A DNA stretch of 64,000 bases from Streptomyces sp. NRRL F-5122. Lineage in GTDB: Bacteria; Actinomycetota; Actinomycetes; Streptomycetales; Streptomycetaceae. Position 1 is the first letter of the stretch, and every line of letters begins with the position of its first letter. Where the stretch lies: the NCBI RefSeq assembly GCF_001507435.1, contig NZ_LMWH01000302.1:163778-227777 (forward strand), in the 5' to 3' direction. A model generated the notes under the pieces. The model saw only the letters and a list, made by a program, of their open reading frames with translations. It had not been told where the DNA came from and made no database searches. Below are positions 43,513 through 52,780 of this stretch, piece after piece. Both the position numbers and the translations under genes were made by a program.

Positions 43513-44640
43513 ATGGGTCTCACGAGCAACAAAATGCTGGTAGTGGTCGTCGTGCTCGCACTGGCGCTGTTCGTCGGCACGGTCTGGCACTGGCCCCGGC
43601 TGTCGCGGCGCAGCTGGCGTGCCGTCGGGGGACGGGTCGGTCTGCTGTTCGCCACCCAGCTCATGGTCTTCGCCTCGATCGGCCTGGCCGCCAACCAGGC
43701 CTTCGGGTTCTACGCCACCTGGACCGATCTGTTCGGCCGGGAGAGCGGGCAGGGTGTGGTCGTCGACCACGGGGCGGCGGGAGCGGGCGGCGGTCCGCTC
43801 CAGGTGGTCGGCACCCAGCAGGTGACCGTTCCCGGCGGCTCCCGTCCGGAGATCGGCGGCCAGATCCAGAAGGTGGAGATCGTCGGCCGGACGACCCGGA
43901 TCGCCTCTCCCGCGTTCGTGTATCTGCCGCCGGAGTACTTCCAGGCGCGGTACCGCACACGGACGTTCCCCGCGTCCGTCGTGCTCACCGGCTACCCCGG
44001 CACGGCCGAGGCGCTCATCAAGGGGCTGCAGTACCCGCAGACGGCGCACGAACTGGCCGGGGACGGCAGGATGCAGCCGATGATCCTGGTGATGCTGCGA
44101 CCGACCGTGGCGCCGCCGCGCGACACGGAGTGCGTGGACGTCCCGGGCGGCCCGCAGACCGAGTCGTTCTTCGCGAAGGACCTCCCCGACGCGGTGACGG
44201 CCCACTACCGGATAGGTGGGAGGCCGCGCAGTTGGGGCGTCATCGGCGATTCCACGGGCGGCTACTGCGCGCTGAAGCTGGCGATGCACCATCCGGACGT
44301 CTACGCCGCCGGCGCGGGCCTGTCGCCGTACTACAGGGCGCCGATCGACCCGACCACGGGCGACCTCTTCCGCGGGAACAAGGACCTGCGCAACCGCGCC
44401 GACCTGGGTTGGTGCCTCAAACGTCTGGCCGCGCCCGACACTTCGCTGCTCGTCACCAGCAGCAGGGCCGGCGAGAAGGGCTACCGGTCCACGCTCGCGT
44501 TCATACGGCAGGTGCAGACCAGGAAGCCGACCCGGATCTCGTCGATCCTGCTCGACAGCGGTGGCCACAACTTCAATACCTGGCGGCGGGAGATCCCGCC
44601 TGCGTTGCAGTGGCTGAGCGGACGGCTGGGCGATCGCTGA
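43513..44640 (+). CDS. Membrane-anchored esterase of the esterase D/antigen 85-like superfamily
   Basis: A 375-residue alpha/beta-hydrolase with two N-terminal transmembrane helices (MLVVVVVLALALFVGTVW and VGLLFATQLMVFASIGLAAN), placing the catalytic domain outside. The nucleophile elbow is GDSTGGYCALKLAMHHPDVY, the upstream oxyanion-loop region is VVLTGYPGTAEALIKGL, and the catalytic His lies in LDSGGHNFNTWRREIPPAL. This resembles putative mycolyl-esterase-like proteins, but Streptomyces makes no mycolates, so another ester is the substrate. ATG follows GGGAAAGGG. It is divergent from the MprF-like gene. Confidence 0.87.
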   Translation: MGLTSNKMLVVVVVLALALFVGTVWHWPRLSRRSWRAVGGRVGLLFATQLMVFASIGLAANQAFGFYATWTDLFGRESGQGVVVDHGAAGAGGGPLQVVGTQQVTVPGGSRPEIGGQIQKVEIVGRTTRIASPAFVYLPPEYFQARYRTRTFPASVVLTGYPGTAEALIKGLQYPQTAHELAGDGRMQPMILVMLRPTVAPPRDTECVDVPGGPQTESFFAKDLPDAVTAHYRIGGRPRSWGVIGDSTGGYCALKLAMHHPDVYAAGAGLSPYYRAPIDPTTGDLFRGNKDLRNRADLGWCLKRLAAPDTSLLVTSSRAGEKGYRSTLAFIRQVQTRKPTRISSILLDSGGHNFNTWRREIPPALQWLSGRLGDR

Positions 44641-45082
44641 GCGGGTGAATGCGCGGGGGCGCCGACCGGAATTCGGGGCCATGCGAAGGAGTCCGGCTCC
44701 GCCGTGCGAGCTCGGCCTTGTGCGTTGTCGCCGGGCGGCCGCGGAATTCGCCGGGGGCGAGCCGTCAAGTCCCTTTCCGGGGACGGGATCCGGGCTCGAA
44801 GATCGGGAAAGCGGTGCGCCGATGAATGATCTTGTACAGCCGTGGCGGCGGATTGGGCGGGAGGCCCCGGCACACCGGACGGGAGCGGGGGGAGGGCGCT
44901 GCGGTCCTCGGTCGATCCGGGGTATCGGGGCACGAAGCGGGTGCCGGATTCGGGGCGCCCGGACGGGGGAGGGCGGCCCATCCCTTTTTCCGGGGCCGGC
45001 GGGCGGGGTGAAGGTATCGGTGTGGCTGTGTTTTTACCGGGCGGGGCACCATCATTCGCCTACGCGCGGTAAGTTTCTGGCC
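44641..45082. other. Intergenic region, no convincing gene
   Basis: 442 nt upstream of the disordered membrane-protein gene. The downstream frame is open back to 44645, but the peptide is Arg/Gly-rich and without similarity. TAAGTT (45070-45075) lies 7 nt before ATG 45083. Confidence 0.45.
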
Positions 45083-46513
45083 ATGCCACGTGGACGTCAC
45101 CGCCATTCCCCGCCCTTGCACAGGCTGCTGCCCCCCTCGGTGATCGCCGGCGTCGCGGTCGTGTGCGCCGCGGGCCCCTGGTTGTTCACGGAGCCGTTGG
45201 TGCTCCGTGGGCTGGCCGCGGGCGCTGCGGCGACGATGGTCGTGGGCGCCGTCGTCATGCGCCGCTGGGATGTGGCCGCGGGTAAACACGTCGCCGACCT
45301 CACGCGCGCGCGGGCGAGCGACGAGTGGCACCACGAGGAGCGGGTCGCCGAACTGGAGACCGACCTGGAGGAGTCGCGCGAACTGCGCACCAAACTGGAG
45401 CAGCGCCTCCGGGCAAAGCGCACGGAACTGGCCAATCTGCGCAACGAGCACGCCGCCCTGCTGCGCCGGTACGCCACGGCGGAGACGGAGCGTGCGACCG
45501 CCCTGGAAGGACGCCGCCTGCTGGCGATCGAGTCGACGGCGCCCGCACCGGAGCTGCCGGCGGGCGACTCGGAGACGTCCGGTGCGCAGGAGGCGTCCGA
45601 CGACGCCGACCGGAGCGAGCCCGCCGGTGCGGAGGCCAGGGACCACGAGGACGTCGCCGCCCCGGTCGAGGACGGCGCGGTGGAGGACCCCGATGCGGAG
45701 CCGTCGGCCGCGGGGGTGTTCTCGCCCGACGGGTCCTCGCTCTTCATGCGGGCCGGCTCGGCGCTGGAGCGGCTGACGAAGGACGACGACGTGGCGCAGG
45801 ACGACGAGGCCGCGTCCTCGTCGCCTGAGCCCGCCGTGGAGGCGCACGAGGACGCCGTGGAGGCGACTGCCGCCGAGGACGGTGAGGCGGTCTCCACCGA
45901 GGGCGGTGAGGCGGCCGGGACGAGCACCGCCGCGGACGAGGGCGACGCCGGCAGCGCGCCCGGGACCGCCCGGAAGACGTCGGCCACCACGGAGGCCTCC
46001 CCCAGGAAGGGCGGCCCCGGCAACGGCGGCGGCCGGAAGCGCAACCCCGTCGGACCCGCGGCGCCCAAGGTCGCGGCCAAGGAGGGCGGCTCCGTCGTAC
46101 AGGGCGGGACCGAGAGGACGTCCTCGGCGGGCGCGGGGCCCGAGCAGGCCGCCGCCCCGACCGCACAGCAGCCCCAGCCGTCCGCCAAGAAGCCCGCGCA
46201 CAGCACCGGGCACTTCACGGTGCCCACCGCCGTGGCCGTGGTGCCGCCGACTCCGCGGCGCCGCGCGACCGTCGAGGGCGGTTTCGACTTCTTCGGTACG
46301 CAGAAGTCGCGGGCGACCCTGGACGCGGTGCAGAACGAGGACCTCGCGGACGTCGTCGGCCAGGAGGCGCTCGCGATGCACAAGGCGGAGTCGGAGTCCG
46401 GCTTCAAGCCCGCGGACCCGCAGGCGCGCGCCGTCGGCCAGGTCATCGACCTGACCGCCCATGACGAGACGGAGCAGATCGACGTCCAGGGGCTGCGCAC
46501 CGCGGCGTCCTGA
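45083..46513 (+). CDS. Membrane-anchored coiled-coil protein with long disordered tail
   Basis: A 476-residue protein. Two N-terminal transmembrane helices (VIAGVAVVCAAGPWLFTEPL and VLRGLAAGAAATMVVGAVVM) lead into a charged coiled coil (residues about 75-140: VAELETDLEESRELRTKLEQ, TELANLRNEHAALLRRY). Some 280 residues rich in Ala, Glu, Asp, Ser and Pro follow, acidic first (to about 290) and basic/Pro-rich later. The C-terminal 75 residues look conserved (EGGFDFFGTQKSRATLDAVQ). I do not recognise the family; a cell-envelope scaffold is only a guess. ATG 45083 lacks a ribosome site. Confidence 0.75.
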   Translation: MPRGRHRHSPPLHRLLPPSVIAGVAVVCAAGPWLFTEPLVLRGLAAGAAATMVVGAVVMRRWDVAAGKHVADLTRARASDEWHHEERVAELETDLEESRELRTKLEQRLRAKRTELANLRNEHAALLRRYATAETERATALEGRRLLAIESTAPAPELPAGDSETSGAQEASDDADRSEPAGAEARDHEDVAAPVEDGAVEDPDAEPSAAGVFSPDGSSLFMRAGSALERLTKDDDVAQDDEAASSSPEPAVEAHEDAVEATAAEDGEAVSTEGGEAAGTSTAADEGDAGSAPGTARKTSATTEASPRKGGPGNGGGRKRNPVGPAAPKVAAKEGGSVVQGGTERTSSAGAGPEQAAAPTAQQPQPSAKKPAHSTGHFTVPTAVAVVPPTPRRRATVEGGFDFFGTQKSRATLDAVQNEDLADVVGQEALAMHKAESESGFKPADPQARAVGQVIDLTAHDETEQIDVQGLRTAAS

Positions 46514-46528
46514 GGCAGATCGTCCCGT

Positions 46529-46567
46529 GCGAAGGGCGGCGGCACACGATGTGCCGCCGCCCTTCGC
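46529..46567. terminator. Bidirectional 18-bp hairpin terminator
   Basis: GCGAAGGGCGGCGGCACA (46529-46546) and its exact complement (46550-46567) flank a 3-nt loop between two convergent genes. It is the strongest hairpin in the window. Confidence 0.85.
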
Positions 46568-46582
46568 CGTCCGCGTCTTCGT

Positions 46583-47911
46583 CTAGGAGGCCATCCACCG
46601 GTCCGGCCGGGCGTCGCGGCGCCCGGTGCGCGACCGGTCCGCCTGGGCGTACAACAGTGCCTGCGCCTCCTCGGCGTCCCGAAGGCGCGCCGTCACCGTC
46701 TTGTTGGCACCGGTGTCGACATGGATGTCGGCGACCCTCAGAAGCCGCTCCCAGGGCCCCCGCGTGAGCCGTACGCTCTGCACCTTCGCATGGGGGACCA
46801 GGGAAAGACTGCGGCGCAGCAGGCCGCGCCGGGCGGCGAAGACCGTGTCCGTGACGGCCAGTCCGTGGCCGCGCCACCAGAACGGGACGCACCAGCCCGC
46901 GCGGCGCGGCGGCCGGGACAGCGACGACGGCACGGTCACCCCGGGCAGCACCCGGGCGATCACCGCCTCGGCGGCCTCGCGCGGGGCGACGGGCACGAGC
47001 ACGGAGTTGGAGGAGCCGGCCACGTCCAGCCTGACGTGCACCCAGCCGCGCCGCCGCCACAGCAGAGGTTCCACGATGCGCACGGCCTGCACCCGGCCCG
47101 GCGGCACGGTCTCGTGGGCGCGGTCGAGCAGGCCGTGGTCGATGCGGAGCCCGTCCGGCGACTCGCCCACCGTCCAGTCGTAGGAGGTGGCGAAGCGACC
47201 CGCGCTTCGCGTGGCGGCGCCGGCGAGCGGCACCCCGACGGCGAAGACCGTCCACAGGCTGTGGGTGACGAACCACAGCACCGTCGGCACGACGAGCGCG
47301 GCCGCCAGCGGGCCCCATGTCGCACCGGTGAGCAGCAGGGAGACCGCCAGCATGCGCGGCGGCACGTGCAGCAGTGTGCGGGCCGGCGCCTCGCCCACCT
47401 CGTGCGCCGTCGCAGGGGCGAAACCGGCCGCGCGGGCGAGGAGTTCGGCCCGCAGCCGCCGCGCCTCGGCCTCGCCGAGATAGGCGAGTTCGTCCTTCTT
47501 GGCGGTGCCTATGACGTCCAGTTTCAGCTTGGCGACGCCGGCGATACGGGCCAGCAGCGGCCGGGTGACGTCGACGGCCTGCAGCCGGTCCAGACGTATG
47601 TGTGCCGTGCGGCGGAACAACAGGCCCGTGCGGATGCGCAGTTCGGTCTCGGTCACCGCGAAGTGTGTGAACCACCAGGTCAGAAAGCCGTACAGGGCGG
47701 CGGCCAGGACGAGTGCCGCGAGACCTGCGAGGAGTGTGGTCGCGGTCAGTTTCGTCAGCTGCTTCTGTGCCTGTCCCGGATCGTGCACGGCCCAGCCGAC
47801 GACCACGGTGACCGGTGCCCAGGCGCGCCGCAGCGGCGTCACGGGGTGCAGCCGTCGCTCGGCCGCCTCGTGCGGTCGGGATATGGCGGGCTCTGCCGCG
47901 GGCGTGCTCAC
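46583..47911 (-). CDS. PH-domain membrane protein, YdbT-like
   Basis: A 442-residue membrane protein with repeated bacterial PH (DUF304/bPH2) domains: FAVTETELRIRTGLLFRRTA with IRLDRLQAVDVTRPLLARIA, then SYDWTVGESPDGLRIDHGLL with VQAVRIVEPLLWRRRGWVHV, and HGLAVTDTVFAARRGLLRRS with VPHAKVQSVRLTRGPWERLL. Helix pairs lie between. It resembles Bacillus YdbT, which with YdbS is linked to envelope-stress and bacteriocin protection. Its GTG overlaps the upstream PH gene's stop by 4 nt. Confidence 0.87.
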   Translation of the reverse strand: MSTPAAEPAISRPHEAAERRLHPVTPLRRAWAPVTVVVGWAVHDPGQAQKQLTKLTATTLLAGLAALVLAAALYGFLTWWFTHFAVTETELRIRTGLLFRRTAHIRLDRLQAVDVTRPLLARIAGVAKLKLDVIGTAKKDELAYLGEAEARRLRAELLARAAGFAPATAHEVGEAPARTLLHVPPRMLAVSLLLTGATWGPLAAALVVPTVLWFVTHSLWTVFAVGVPLAGAATRSAGRFATSYDWTVGESPDGLRIDHGLLDRAHETVPPGRVQAVRIVEPLLWRRRGWVHVRLDVAGSSNSVLVPVAPREAAEAVIARVLPGVTVPSSLSRPPRRAGWCVPFWWRGHGLAVTDTVFAARRGLLRRSLSLVPHAKVQSVRLTRGPWERLLRVADIHVDTGANKTVTARLRDAEEAQALLYAQADRSRTGRRDARPDRWMAS

Positions 47912-48399
47912 AGCCCCGCCGACCGGGCCTCGCCGAGCGCGGTCAGCCGGTCCCGCAGCCGTTCCGCCTCGGCCGGTTCCAGGCCCGGAATGGTGGCGTC
48001 GGTCGCCGCCGCGGCCGTGTGCAGCTGCACGCTCGCCAGCCCGAAGTGCCGCTCCACGGGCCCGGAGGTGACCTCGACGAGCTGCATGCGCCCGTACGGC
48101 ACCACCGTCTCCTCCCGCCACAGCACGCCCCGGCTGATCAGCAGGTCGTCGGCCCGCTCGGCGTAGCGCCAGGACCGCCAGTTGCGGCCCAGCATGACCC
48201 AGCCCCACAGCAGCAGAGCCAGCGGCGGCAGCGCCAGCAGCGCCCAGACCGGCCCGGCGAACAACCCCGGGAGCAGTCCCACGGCCGCGGTCAGCAGTCC
48301 CAGCCACACCACCAGCAGCAGCCGCCGCATCCGCAGCAGTCCCGGCGGCAGCCCGGTCCAGGCGGGCTCGGCGGCCGTCCCCACACTCCCCATCTCCAT
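47908..48399 (-). CDS. PH-domain membrane protein, YdbS-like
   Basis: A 163-residue protein with two adjacent transmembrane helices ([20 protein letters not shown] and [20 protein letters not shown]) and one bPH2 domain ([60 protein letters not shown]). It corresponds to YdbS, the short partner of the YdbS/YdbT pair. The start at ATG 48399 is only 31 nt from the divergent nuoD2 start, so the two promoters must overlap each other or the coding ends. Confidence 0.86.
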   Translation of the reverse strand: MEMGSVGTAAEPAWTGLPPGLLRMRRLLLVVWLGLLTAAVGLLPGLFAGPVWALLALPPLALLLWGWVMLGRNWRSWRYAERADDLLISRGVLWREETVVPYGRMQLVEVTSGPVERHFGLASVQLHTAAAATDATIPGLEPAEAERLRDRLTALGEARSAGL

Positions 48400-48430
48400 G
48401 CCGCAAGCGTACGTACGAGAGACTGTGTCC

Positions 48431-49582
48431 ATGACTCCTACGACGGAGACCATGGTCGGGATCGGCGGCGCCGCGGAGAGCACCGACATGGTGCTCAACA
48501 TCGGGCCCCAGCATCCCTCCACGCACGGTGTGCTGCGGTTGCGGCTCGTGCTGGACGGAGAGCGGATCACGCATGCGGAGCCGGTCATCGGCTATATGCA
48601 CCGCGGTGCGGAGAAGCTGTTCGAAGCGCGCGACTACCGCCAGATCGTCATGCTCGCCAACCGCCACGACTGGCTGTCCGCCTTCTCGAACGAGCTGGGC
48701 GTGGTGCTCGCCGTGGAACGGATGCTCGGCATGGAGGTCCCCGAGCGCGCGGTGTGGATGCGCACACTCCTCGCGGAGCTCAACCGGGTCCTGAACCATC
48801 TGATGTTTCTCGGCTCGTACCCGCTGGAACTGGGCGGGATCACCCCGATCTTCTACGCCTTCTCCGAGCGCGAGGAACTCCAGCACGTCATGGAGGAGAT
48901 CTCCGGCGGGCGTATGCACTACATGTTCAACCGGGTGGGCGGCCTGAAGGAGGATCTGCCCGCGGGCTGGACGGAACGCGCCCGTACCGTCGTCGCCGAT
49001 GTGCGCTCGCGCATGGACCGGTTCGACGACCTCGTGCTCGGCAACGAGATCTTCCGTGGCCGTACGCGCGGTGTGGGCGTCCTCGCACCGCGGGCCGTGC
49101 ACGCGTACGGGGTGAGCGGGCCGATCGCGCGCGCCTCCGGCGTGGACTTCGACCTGCGCCGCGACGAGCCGTACCTGGCCTATCCGGAGCTCCAGGGCAC
49201 GCTGAAGGTGGTCACCCGCCAGGAGGGCGACTGCCTGGCCCGCTTCGAGTGCCTTCTGGAGCAGACGCACAACGCGCTCGACCTGGCCGACGCCTGTCTG
49301 GACCGGCTGGCCGAGCTGCCGCCGGGGCCGATCAACCAGCGGCTGCCCAAGGTGCTCAAGGCTCCCGAGGGCCACACCTACGCCTGGACCGAGAACCCGC
49401 TCGGCATCAACGGTTACTACCTGGTCAGCAAGGGCGACAAGACGCCGTACCGGCTCAAGCTGCGCTCCGCCTCGTACAACAACATCCAGGTGCTCACCGA
49501 GCTGCTGCCGGGGACGCTGGTCGCCGACATGGTGGCCATCCTGGGGTCAATGTTCTTCGTGGTCGGGGACATCGACAAGTAG
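48431..49582 (+). CDS. nuoD2: Orphan NADH-quinone oxidoreductase subunit D homologue (NuoD2)
   Basis: A 383-residue NuoD/49-kDa-subunit homologue standing alone, without other nuo genes; canonical NuoD is about 420-440. Family landmarks are [20 protein letters not shown] (quinone-site His32), [49 protein letters not shown] and the C-terminal [11 protein letters not shown]. The Tyr that clamps the quinone head group in complex I (in N-E-x-A-Y-x-L) is Val91 here ([13 protein letters not shown]). Arg58 in HRG corresponds to the Arg methylated by NDUFAF7 in mitochondria. Its 3' end overlaps the convergent MidA gene by 36 nt. Confidence 0.88.
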   Translation: MTPTTETMVGIGGAAESTDMVLNIGPQHPSTHGVLRLRLVLDGERITHAEPVIGYMHRGAEKLFEARDYRQIVMLANRHDWLSAFSNELGVVLAVERMLGMEVPERAVWMRTLLAELNRVLNHLMFLGSYPLELGGITPIFYAFSEREELQHVMEEISGGRMHYMFNRVGGLKEDLPAGWTERARTVVADVRSRMDRFDDLVLGNEIFRGRTRGVGVLAPRAVHAYGVSGPIARASGVDFDLRRDEPYLAYPELQGTLKVVTRQEGDCLARFECLLEQTHNALDLADACLDRLAELPPGPINQRLPKVLKAPEGHTYAWTENPLGINGYYLVSKGDKTPYRLKLRSASYNNIQVLTELLPGTLVADMVAILGSMFFVVGDIDK

Positions 49583-50572
49583 CCCCCCGAGAGAGGTCTC
49601 CGGGAGCCCGACGGGCTGGAGCAGCCAGCCGAAGTCGCCGAGGCCGCCGGAGGCGGTGAGTTCGGCGGCCGCCCCGGCCTGCGCGAGGGCGTGCACATAG
49701 GCCGTCGGATGCGTCGAGGCGAGCGTCAGCGGGGGGCGTTCGCCGGAGATCCCGAGGGCGTGCAGGGCCGCACGCTGGGTCAGCAGCCGAGCCCCGGGCA
49801 GGGCGCACGCGTCCAGTGCCACATGTGCGGTGATGTCGCAGGACCCGTCCGGCACGGGGGTGGTCTCCCGGCCTTCGCGGAATCCGGTGAGCGTTCCGAA
49901 GGGCGGCCGGGCGCCCGCGCGGTGCGCATAGTCGACGGCGACGGCGAGCCCACGGCCGACGGTGGCGACCGCGGCGGACCAGGCGGTGTCCCTGGGGAGG
50001 CCGATCTCGGCGCGGCACCCCTCGGCGGACAGCGGCCACCAGCGCTCCAGCCAGTCTGCCTGCGCGCCCTGCACCGGCTCCCCGAGGAGCTCGGTGCCGT
50101 CCTCGCGTACGAGGACCAGCCGGGCCACCCCGTCGGGTCCCGCCTCCACGACCTCGAGCGGCACATTGTCGAGCCACTCGTTGGCGAACAGCAGTCCGGT
50201 GATCTGCGTCGGGGGCTCGTCGAGCCACTCGATCGCGGGGTCGAGGCCGTCGGGGCGGCCGCTGACGTCCACGGCGCACGCACGCGTGCGGGCGGCCACG
50301 TCCGGGGGCAGCGCGGCCAGGACGCCGGTGACCAGCTCGCCCCGGCCGGCCGCCATGTCCACGAACGTCAGTACGGCGGGATGCCCCAGGGCCTCGTCGA
50401 CCCGGCACAGCAGCCGGGCCACGGCGCCGGCGAAGAGCGGTGAGGCGTGCACGGAGGTACGGAAGTGCCCCGCAGGTCCCTCGGGCCGCCGGTAGAACCC
50501 GTTCGCCCCGTACAGCGCCTGCTCGGCAGCCGCCCGCCATCCACGCCACTCGCCGTCGCCCTCGTGTGCCAC
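49547..50572 (-). CDS. MidA/NDUFAF7-family SAM-dependent methyltransferase (DUF185)
   Basis: A 341-residue class I methyltransferase. SAM motif I is [20 protein letters not shown] (near 70), followed by family motifs [60 protein letters not shown] and [16 protein letters not shown]. Mitochondrial members (NDUFAF7/MidA) symmetrically dimethylate an Arg of the complex I 49-kDa subunit, the NuoD homologue. Here the gene faces an orphan nuoD and overlaps its 3' end, so that protein is an obvious candidate substrate. It is divergent from a two-component system. Confidence 0.88.
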   Translation of the reverse strand: MAHEGDGEWRGWRAAAEQALYGANGFYRRPEGPAGHFRTSVHASPLFAGAVARLLCRVDEALGHPAVLTFVDMAAGRGELVTGVLAALPPDVAARTRACAVDVSGRPDGLDPAIEWLDEPPTQITGLLFANEWLDNVPLEVVEAGPDGVARLVLVREDGTELLGEPVQGAQADWLERWWPLSAEGCRAEIGLPRDTAWSAAVATVGRGLAVAVDYAHRAGARPPFGTLTGFREGRETTPVPDGSCDITAHVALDACALPGARLLTQRAALHALGISGERPPLTLASTHPTAYVHALAQAGAAAELTASGGLGDFGWLLQPVGLPETSLGGLLVDVPDHEEH

Positions 50573-50799
50573 CGGGCCAGGCTAGGCGGGGCGCGGGCGG
50601 GTGCGGACACCGGCGCGGCCGTACGCGCTCGGCGCGCGCGACCCGCGCCCCGGGCGTGCGCACCTCCGGCCGTCCGGTATCCGCGCATCTCCAGCCGTCC
50701 GGGATCACGGAGCATCCACCTTGCGGAGTACACGTGTCCGCCCGGGATCGGCCCTCCGGTTGACCCATGCACGCAGTGCGCTTCCCTACGCTGGGTTAC

Positions 50800-52005
50800 G
50801 TGCAGCGCCTCTATGACTTCCTCCGCAGGCACCCGACGTGGGTCGACGGCTTCTGGGCCGTCGTCCTGTTCGGGCTCTCCTGCGTGAGCGTGACGAACCT
50901 CGACGGGGCGCCCAACTACCACGGATCGCTCCCCGTCGCGCTCACGGTCACCGCCGTGCTCTGCACGGTCGTCGCGCTGCGCCGCCGTATGCCCGAGAAG
51001 ATGCTTCTGGTGGCCGCGGCGATGGGGCTGGCGCAGCTGGTGCTCGACCAGCAGGCGATCATCGCCGACTTCGCCATGCTGGTGATCATCTACACGGTCG
51101 CCGCGGACGGCGCCGCCTGGGCCTCACGCGTCGGCCTGGTCGCCGGCCTGGTGGCCGGGACCCTCGCCCAGATGCGCTGGCCGGAGGAGCGCACGAGCGT
51201 CCTGGGCAACATCGCCATAGCGGTCTTCAAGACCGTGCCCTTCGCCCTCGCGTGGGTCCTCGGGGACTCGCTGCGCACGCGCCGCGCGTACCTCGCCCAG
51301 CTGGAGGAACGTGCCGCCCGGCTGGAGAAGGAGCGCGAGGCGCAGTCCAAGGTCGCGGTCGCCGCGGAGCGCGCCCGTATCGCCCGCGAGCTGCACGACG
51401 TGGTCGCCCACAACGTCTCGGTGATGGTGGTGCAGGCGGACGGCGCGGCGTACGTCCTCGACACCGCCCCCGACCAGGCGAAGAAGGCCCTGGAGACGAT
51501 CTCGGGGACGGGCCGGCAGGCCCTCGCCGAGATGCGCCGCCTGCTCGGCGTGCTGCGCACCGGCGAGCACAAGGAGGCCGGGGAGTACGTTCCGCAGCCC
51601 GACGTCGAGCAGATCGACGAGCTCGTCGAGCAGTGCCGCAACTCGGGCCTGCCCGTGGACTTCAAGGTGGAGGGCACCCCGCGTCAGCTGCCCAGCGGCG
51701 TGGAGCTCACGGCGTACCGCATCGTCCAGGAGGCGCTCACCAACACGCGCAAGCACGGCGGGCCCAACGCGGGCGCCAGCGTGCGCCTGGTCTATTTCGA
51801 CGACGGCCTCGGGCTGCTCGTCGAGGACGACGGCAAGGGCGCCCCGCACGAACTGTACGAGGAGGGCGGCGCCGACGGGCAGGGCCACGGCCTGATCGGC
51901 ATGCGCGAGCGGGTGGGCATGGTCGGCGGGACCCTGGACGCGGGCCCCCGGCCCGGGGGAGGCTTCCGCATCAGCGTCCTGCTGCCGCTCAAACCGGCCC
52001 ATTGA
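50800..52005 (+). CDS. DesK/NarX-type sensor histidine kinase
   Basis: A 401-residue membrane kinase. Four or so helices (GFWAVVLFGLSCVSVTNLDG, SLPVALTVTAVLCTVVAL, MLLVAAAMGLAQLVLDQQ, MLVIIYTVAADGAAWASRVG) precede a coiled-coil linker and the HisKA_3 phosphoacceptor RIARELHDVVAHNVSVMVVQ (near 203). The ATPase domain contains EALTNTRKHGGPNAG, LLVEDDGKGAP and GHGLIGMRERVGMVGG. The signal is unknown. The GTG start lies 7 nt after TACGCT, suggesting a leaderless message. Its response regulator follows 57 nt downstream. Confidence 0.92.
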   Translation: MQRLYDFLRRHPTWVDGFWAVVLFGLSCVSVTNLDGAPNYHGSLPVALTVTAVLCTVVALRRRMPEKMLLVAAAMGLAQLVLDQQAIIADFAMLVIIYTVAADGAAWASRVGLVAGLVAGTLAQMRWPEERTSVLGNIAIAVFKTVPFALAWVLGDSLRTRRAYLAQLEERAARLEKEREAQSKVAVAAERARIARELHDVVAHNVSVMVVQADGAAYVLDTAPDQAKKALETISGTGRQALAEMRRLLGVLRTGEHKEAGEYVPQPDVEQIDELVEQCRNSGLPVDFKVEGTPRQLPSGVELTAYRIVQEALTNTRKHGGPNAGASVRLVYFDDGLGLLVEDDGKGAPHELYEEGGADGQGHGLIGMRERVGMVGGTLDAGPRPGGGFRISVLLPLKPAH

Positions 52006-52062
52006 CACGTGCACCCTCGACCGCCCGCCCACGACCCGCTGAAGTTCGACCGGAGGACCCCC

Positions 52063-52734
52063 ATGCCGATCCGCGTGATGCTCGTCGACGACCAGGTGCT
52101 GCTGCGCACCGGGTTCCGGATGGTGCTGGCCGCCCAGCCGGACATGGAGGTCGTCGCGGAGGCGGGCGACGGCGTCGAGGCCCTCCAGGTGCTGCGCGCC
52201 ACCGAGGTGGACGTGGTCCTGATGGATGTGCGCATGCCGAAGCTGGACGGTGTGGAGACCACCCGCCGCATCTGCTCGGAGCCCAACCCGCCGAAGGTGC
52301 TGATCCTGACCACCTTCGACCTCGACGAGTACGCGTTCTCCGGGCTGAAGGCGGGCGCCTCCGGGTTCATGCTCAAGGACGTGCCGCCGGGCGAACTGCT
52401 CGCCGCCATCCGCGCGGTGCACAGCGGGGACGCCGTGGTCGCGCCGTCCACCACCCGCCGGCTTCTCGACCGGTTCGCGCCGATGCTGCCGGGCGGCACC
52501 ACCGAGCCCCGGCACAAGGAGCTGGAACGGCTCACCGACCGCGAACGCGAGGTCATGGTGCTGGTCGCGCAGGGCCTGTCGAACGGGGAGATCGCGGCCC
52601 GGCTCGTGCTGTCGGAGGCGACCGTGAAGACCCATGTCGGGCGCATCCTGACGAAACTGGGGCTCAGGGACCGGGTGCAGGTGGTCGTCCTCGCCTACGA
52701 GACCGGTCTCGTACGAGCGGGCGGACACGGTTGA
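52063..52734 (+). CDS. NarL/LuxR-family response regulator
   Basis: A 223-residue regulator. The receiver domain has MLVDDQVLLRTGFRMVLAAQ, phospho-acceptor Asp in VVLMDVRMPKLDGVE, ILTTFDLDEYAFSGLKAGAS and Lys in FMLKDVPPGELL. The LuxR helix-turn-helix follows (LTDREREVMVLVAQGLSNGE, SEATVKTHVGRILTKLGLRD). GGAGG lies just before the ATG. It pairs with the kinase upstream. Confidence 0.93.
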   Translation: MPIRVMLVDDQVLLRTGFRMVLAAQPDMEVVAEAGDGVEALQVLRATEVDVVLMDVRMPKLDGVETTRRICSEPNPPKVLILTTFDLDEYAFSGLKAGASGFMLKDVPPGELLAAIRAVHSGDAVVAPSTTRRLLDRFAPMLPGGTTEPRHKELERLTDREREVMVLVAQGLSNGEIAARLVLSEATVKTHVGRILTKLGLRDRVQVVVLAYETGLVRAGGHG

Positions 52735-52780
52735 GCCACCGTGTGGTCGCCAAGACACCGGCGACCACTAGGGTCGGCGC

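Noticed and set aside
44645..45082. Longer N-terminus for the disordered membrane protein
   Set aside because: The frame is open but the peptide is low-complexity, while the transmembrane start at 45083 is well formed.
46583..49375. Apparent giant minus-strand gene joining the PH protein to sequence antisense to nuoD2
   Set aside because: Only the part downstream of GTG 47911 has homology; the upstream part is antisense to nuoD2 and overlaps the separate YdbS-like gene.
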